Below are positions 62,095-64,000 of a stretch of DNA of 64,000 nucleotides, piece after piece (positions within the stretch are counted from its first letter, which is position 1; each line of letters opens with the position of its first letter). Where the stretch lies: positions 3,282,501-3,346,500 of the forward strand of contig NZ_CP013659.2 in NCBI RefSeq assembly GCF_001465795.2, in the 5' to 3' direction. The notes under the pieces were generated by a model. That model had not been told where the DNA came from and did no database searches. It saw nothing but the letters and a program-made list of their open reading frames with translations. This DNA comes from Planococcus rifietoensis. Lineage in GTDB: Bacteria; Bacillota; Bacilli; Bacillales_A; Planococcaceae. Position numbers and translations under genes: made by a program.

Positions 62095-62832
62095 ATGAAA
62101 CGAATGAAAGCGACAATTGCCTATGACGGCAGCGGGTTTGCAGGCTACCAAATCCAGCTGAAAACCCGCACCGTTCAACTGGAGCTGTTGCGCGCGTTGA
62201 AAGAATTGCATAAAGGCGAGCGGGTCGAAGTGGTGGCGAGTGGACGTACGGATTCCGGGGTGCATGCCACCGGGCAAGTGGTTCATTTCGATACCCCGTT
62301 CTCCATGCCGACAGATTCATGGGTGCGTGCGCTCAATGTCCGCTTGCCACAGGACATCCAAGTTTACGATATCGAACAAGCGGATGCTGATTTCCATGCC
62401 CGCTACCACGCCAAAGGCAAGATATACCGCTATAAGTGGAACCGCAGCAAACTCATCAACCCGTTCAGCCGCAACCATCTCGTCCATGTGCCGCAGCAAA
62501 TCGATGTGGCCCGGATGGAAAAAGCAGCCCAAGCGTTTATCGGCACCCATGATTTTTCCAGTTTTTGTGCGGCGAACACCAATGTCGTCGATAAAGTAAG
62601 AACGATCTGGCGAATTGATTTTGAAGAACATGGCGAGGAATTGCACATGGTCATTGAAGGGTCCGGTTTTCTCTATAATATGGTGCGCATCATAGCGGGC
62701 ACTTTGCTCGAAGTCGGATTAAATAGAAGAGAACCGGAAGAACTGGCTGACATCATTGCTGCTTGTGACCGCGACGCTGCCGGCAAAACCGCAGCAGCAC
62801 ACGGTTTATACTTGGAAAAAGTGCATTACTGA
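62095..62832 (+). CDS. truA: TruA, tRNA pseudouridine(38-40) synthase
   Basis: A 245-residue enzyme that makes pseudouridine in the anticodon arm. The catalytic Asp53 lies in SGRTDSGVHATGQV. IAYDGSGFAGYQ and GSGFLYNMVRIIAGTLLEVG complete the signature. AAGGAGAGACCTC precedes ATG. It follows ecfT by 61 bp and precedes the L13 leader. Confidence 0.97.
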   Translation: MKRMKATIAYDGSGFAGYQIQLKTRTVQLELLRALKELHKGERVEVVASGRTDSGVHATGQVVHFDTPFSMPTDSWVRALNVRLPQDIQVYDIEQADADFHARYHAKGKIYRYKWNRSKLINPFSRNHLVHVPQQIDVARMEKAAQAFIGTHDFSSFCAANTNVVDKVRTIWRIDFEEHGEELHMVIEGSGFLYNMVRIIAGTLLEVGLNRREPEELADIIAACDRDAAGKTAAAHGLYLEKVHY

Positions 62833-62870
62833 CGGTGAAGCAACTTTTCCTGGTGTTTTTCTAAATGTCC

Positions 62871-62899
62871 TTGACTTAAAGCGTAATCCGTTATATGAT
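62871..62899 (+). promoter_or_regulatory. sigma-A promoter of rplM-rpsI
   Basis: -35 TTGACT (62871-62876) and -10 TATGAT (62894-62899) with a 17-bp spacer. Confidence 0.85.
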
Positions 62900-62905
62900 G
62901 ATGTA

Positions 62906-63038
62906 TGGTATTTTCATTACCCCCACGATATGCCCCGGAAGGTTATTTGTGTTAAGGGATAAGGAAAACACGGAACAACGGAACCAACATGGAACACTTG
63001 GAACTGAATTCTAAAAAAAAGAGACGATTCATTAGGAG
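62906..63038 (+). promoter_or_regulatory. L13 leader region
   Basis: About 140 nt of leader between the promoter and the rplM ribosome-binding site. It has CCCCCACGATATGCCCCGGAAGG-type GC blocks (62922-62943, in pieces) and a GTGTTAAGGGATAAGGAAAACAC region whose GTGTT/AACAC ends pair (62950-62971). Location and text fit the Bacillales L13 leader, thought to mediate autoregulation by L13; the ligand is not proven here. Confidence 0.7.
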
Positions 63039-63048
63039 GACAATATAC

Positions 63049-63486
63049 ATGCGTACAACATTCATGGCTAAAGGTCACGAAGTAGAGCGTAAATGGTTGG
63101 TTGTCGATGCAGAAGGGCAAACTCTTGGACGTTTGGCTTCTGAAGTCGCTTCAATCTTGCGCGGGAAATACAAACCAACATTCACACCGAACGTCGACAC
63201 TGGCGATCACGTCATCATCATCAATGCTGACAAAATCCACTTGACTGGTAAAAAACTTACCGACAAAATCTACTACCGCCACACGCAATACACAGGCGGA
63301 CTTAAGCAGCGCACAGCACTTGAAATGCGCACGAAATACCCTACAAAAATGCTTGAACTAGCGATCAAAGGCATGCTTCCAAAGAACTCTTTGGGCCGCC
63401 AAACATTCAAGAAATTGCATGTATACGCTGGACCAGAGCACAACCACCAAGCACAACAACCTGAAGCTTACACGCTTCGCGGATAA
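63049..63486 (+). CDS. rplM: 50S ribosomal protein L13
   Basis: A 145-residue protein that joins 50S assembly early. [39 protein letters not shown], and [13 protein letters not shown] are typical. ATG 63049 follows TTAGGAGGAC; the frame is open upstream into the leader. Confidence 0.98.
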   Translation: MRTTFMAKGHEVERKWLVVDAEGQTLGRLASEVASILRGKYKPTFTPNVDTGDHVIIINADKIHLTGKKLTDKIYYRHTQYTGGLKQRTALEMRTKYPTKMLELAIKGMLPKNSLGRQTFKKLHVYAGPEHNHQAQQPEAYTLRG

Positions 63487-63515
63487 TAATCAGTAAATAA
63501 GAGGAGGATACACCT

Positions 63516-63908
63516 TTGGCACAAGTTCAATATATCGGTACAGGTCGCCGTAAAAACTCAACAGCTCGCGTACGTTTGGTACCAGGAGATGGTACGATCA
63601 CAATCAACAACCGTGACGTATCTGACTACGTTCCATACGAAACGCTTGAGCAAATCATCAAACAACCACTAGTAACTACTGAAACTCTTGGTAGCTACGA
63701 TGTATTGGTAAACGTAAAAGGCGGCGGGTTCACTGGACAAGCCGGCGCAATCCGTCACGGAATCGCACGCGCTCTACTTACAGTAGACCCAGAATTCCGT
63801 GGAGCTCTTAAATCTGCTGGATTCCTAACACGTGACCCACGTATGAAAGAACGTAAAAAATACGGTCTTAAAGCGGCACGTCGCGCACCTCAGTTCTCAA
63901 AACGTTAA
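63516..63908 (+). CDS. rpsI: 30S ribosomal protein S9
   Basis: A 130-residue protein whose basic C-terminal tail ([15 protein letters not shown] end) touches P-site t[22 protein letters not shown] and [20 protein letters not shown] are diagnostic. The start is TTG 63516 with AGAGGAGGATACACC upstream. Always paired with rplM. Confidence 0.98.
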   Translation: MAQVQYIGTGRRKNSTARVRLVPGDGTITINNRDVSDYVPYETLEQIIKQPLVTTETLGSYDVLVNVKGGGFTGQAGAIRHGIARALLTVDPEFRGALKSAGFLTRDPRMKERKKYGLKAARRAPQFSKR

Positions 63909-63920
63909 TTTTACCTTTCA

Positions 63921-63955
63921 AAAGCACTTTCCGGTTTTCCGGAAGGTGCTTTTTT
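63921..63955 (+). terminator. rho-independent terminator of rplM-rpsI
   Basis: A 12-bp stem AGCACTTTCCGG / CCGGAAGGTGCT (one G-U pair) with a TTTT loop is followed by TTTTTT. The last 45 bases hold only a ribosome-binding-site-like AAAAGGAGTGG (63983-63993) for a gene beyond the window. Confidence 0.97.
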
Positions 63956-64000
63956 GTGTATTGGCGAACTCTATAGCAAACCGAAAAGGAGTGGGTGGAA

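Overview
The window is a low-to-mid GC Firmicute chromosome segment. Every recognisable gene lies on the + strand, as expected close to and co-directional with oriC. It runs rRNA operon end - ctsR operon - isoprenoid/cysteine genes - sigH - secE/nusG - rplKAJL - rpoBC - str genes - S10/spc/alpha ribosomal genes - ecf/truA - rplM/rpsI. This is the Bacillales order known from Bacillus subtilis, and protein lengths and motifs agree closely with that family. I infer a member of the Planococcaceae (Planococcus/Planomicrobium-like). The reasons are that disA, rplGB (the L7Ae-like gene) and map, which usually sit in this cluster, are absent from their usual places, and that an ilv-leu operon sits inside the ribosomal supercluster. 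The genus is an inference; no search was possible.

Layout. 1-1900: 3' part of a 23S rRNA gene, 5S rRNA, terminator. 1956-6918: a small DUF3006-like gene, then ctsR-mcsA-mcsB-clpC behind a sigma-A promoter with a CtsR operator (protein-arginine kinase and ClpCP quality control). 6938-16295: radA, yacL (PIN-TRAM), ispD-ispF, gltX, a cysteine-type T-box, cysE-cysS, mrnC, rlmB, rae1. 16300-18108: sigH, rpmG, secE, nusG. 18118-28857: rplK-rplA and rplJ-rplL with their leader RNAs (two L1-site-like hairpins and an L10 leader), an rsmC-like methyltransferase, rpoB and rpoC. 28915-33581: rpsL, rpsG, fusA, tuf.

33845-43242: ilvE, a T-box (ATC specifier likely), then ilvB-ilvN-ilvC-leuA-leuB-leuC-leuD, covering the branched-chain and leucine pathways. 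A YuiF-type carrier gene follows. This block separates tuf from rpsJ. 44792-59237: one long ribosomal transcription unit, rpsJ to rplQ, with secY, adk, infA and rpoA embedded. 59238-59542: a strongly structured non-coding segment downstream of rplQ. 59543-63955: ecfA1-ecfA2-ecfT (energy-coupling module for vitamin uptake), truA, and the L13-leader unit rplM-rpsI with a strong terminator.

Most of the window is conserved housekeeping DNA. I found no CRISPR array, insertion sequence, prophage or tRNA gene and no obvious new enzymatic system. The parts that are not routine are non-coding: the structured segment after rplQ, the 404-bp structured block where map would normally be, the weak terminator plus distant Shine-Dalgarno in front of nusG, the paired L1-like sites, and the T-box placed after ilvE.
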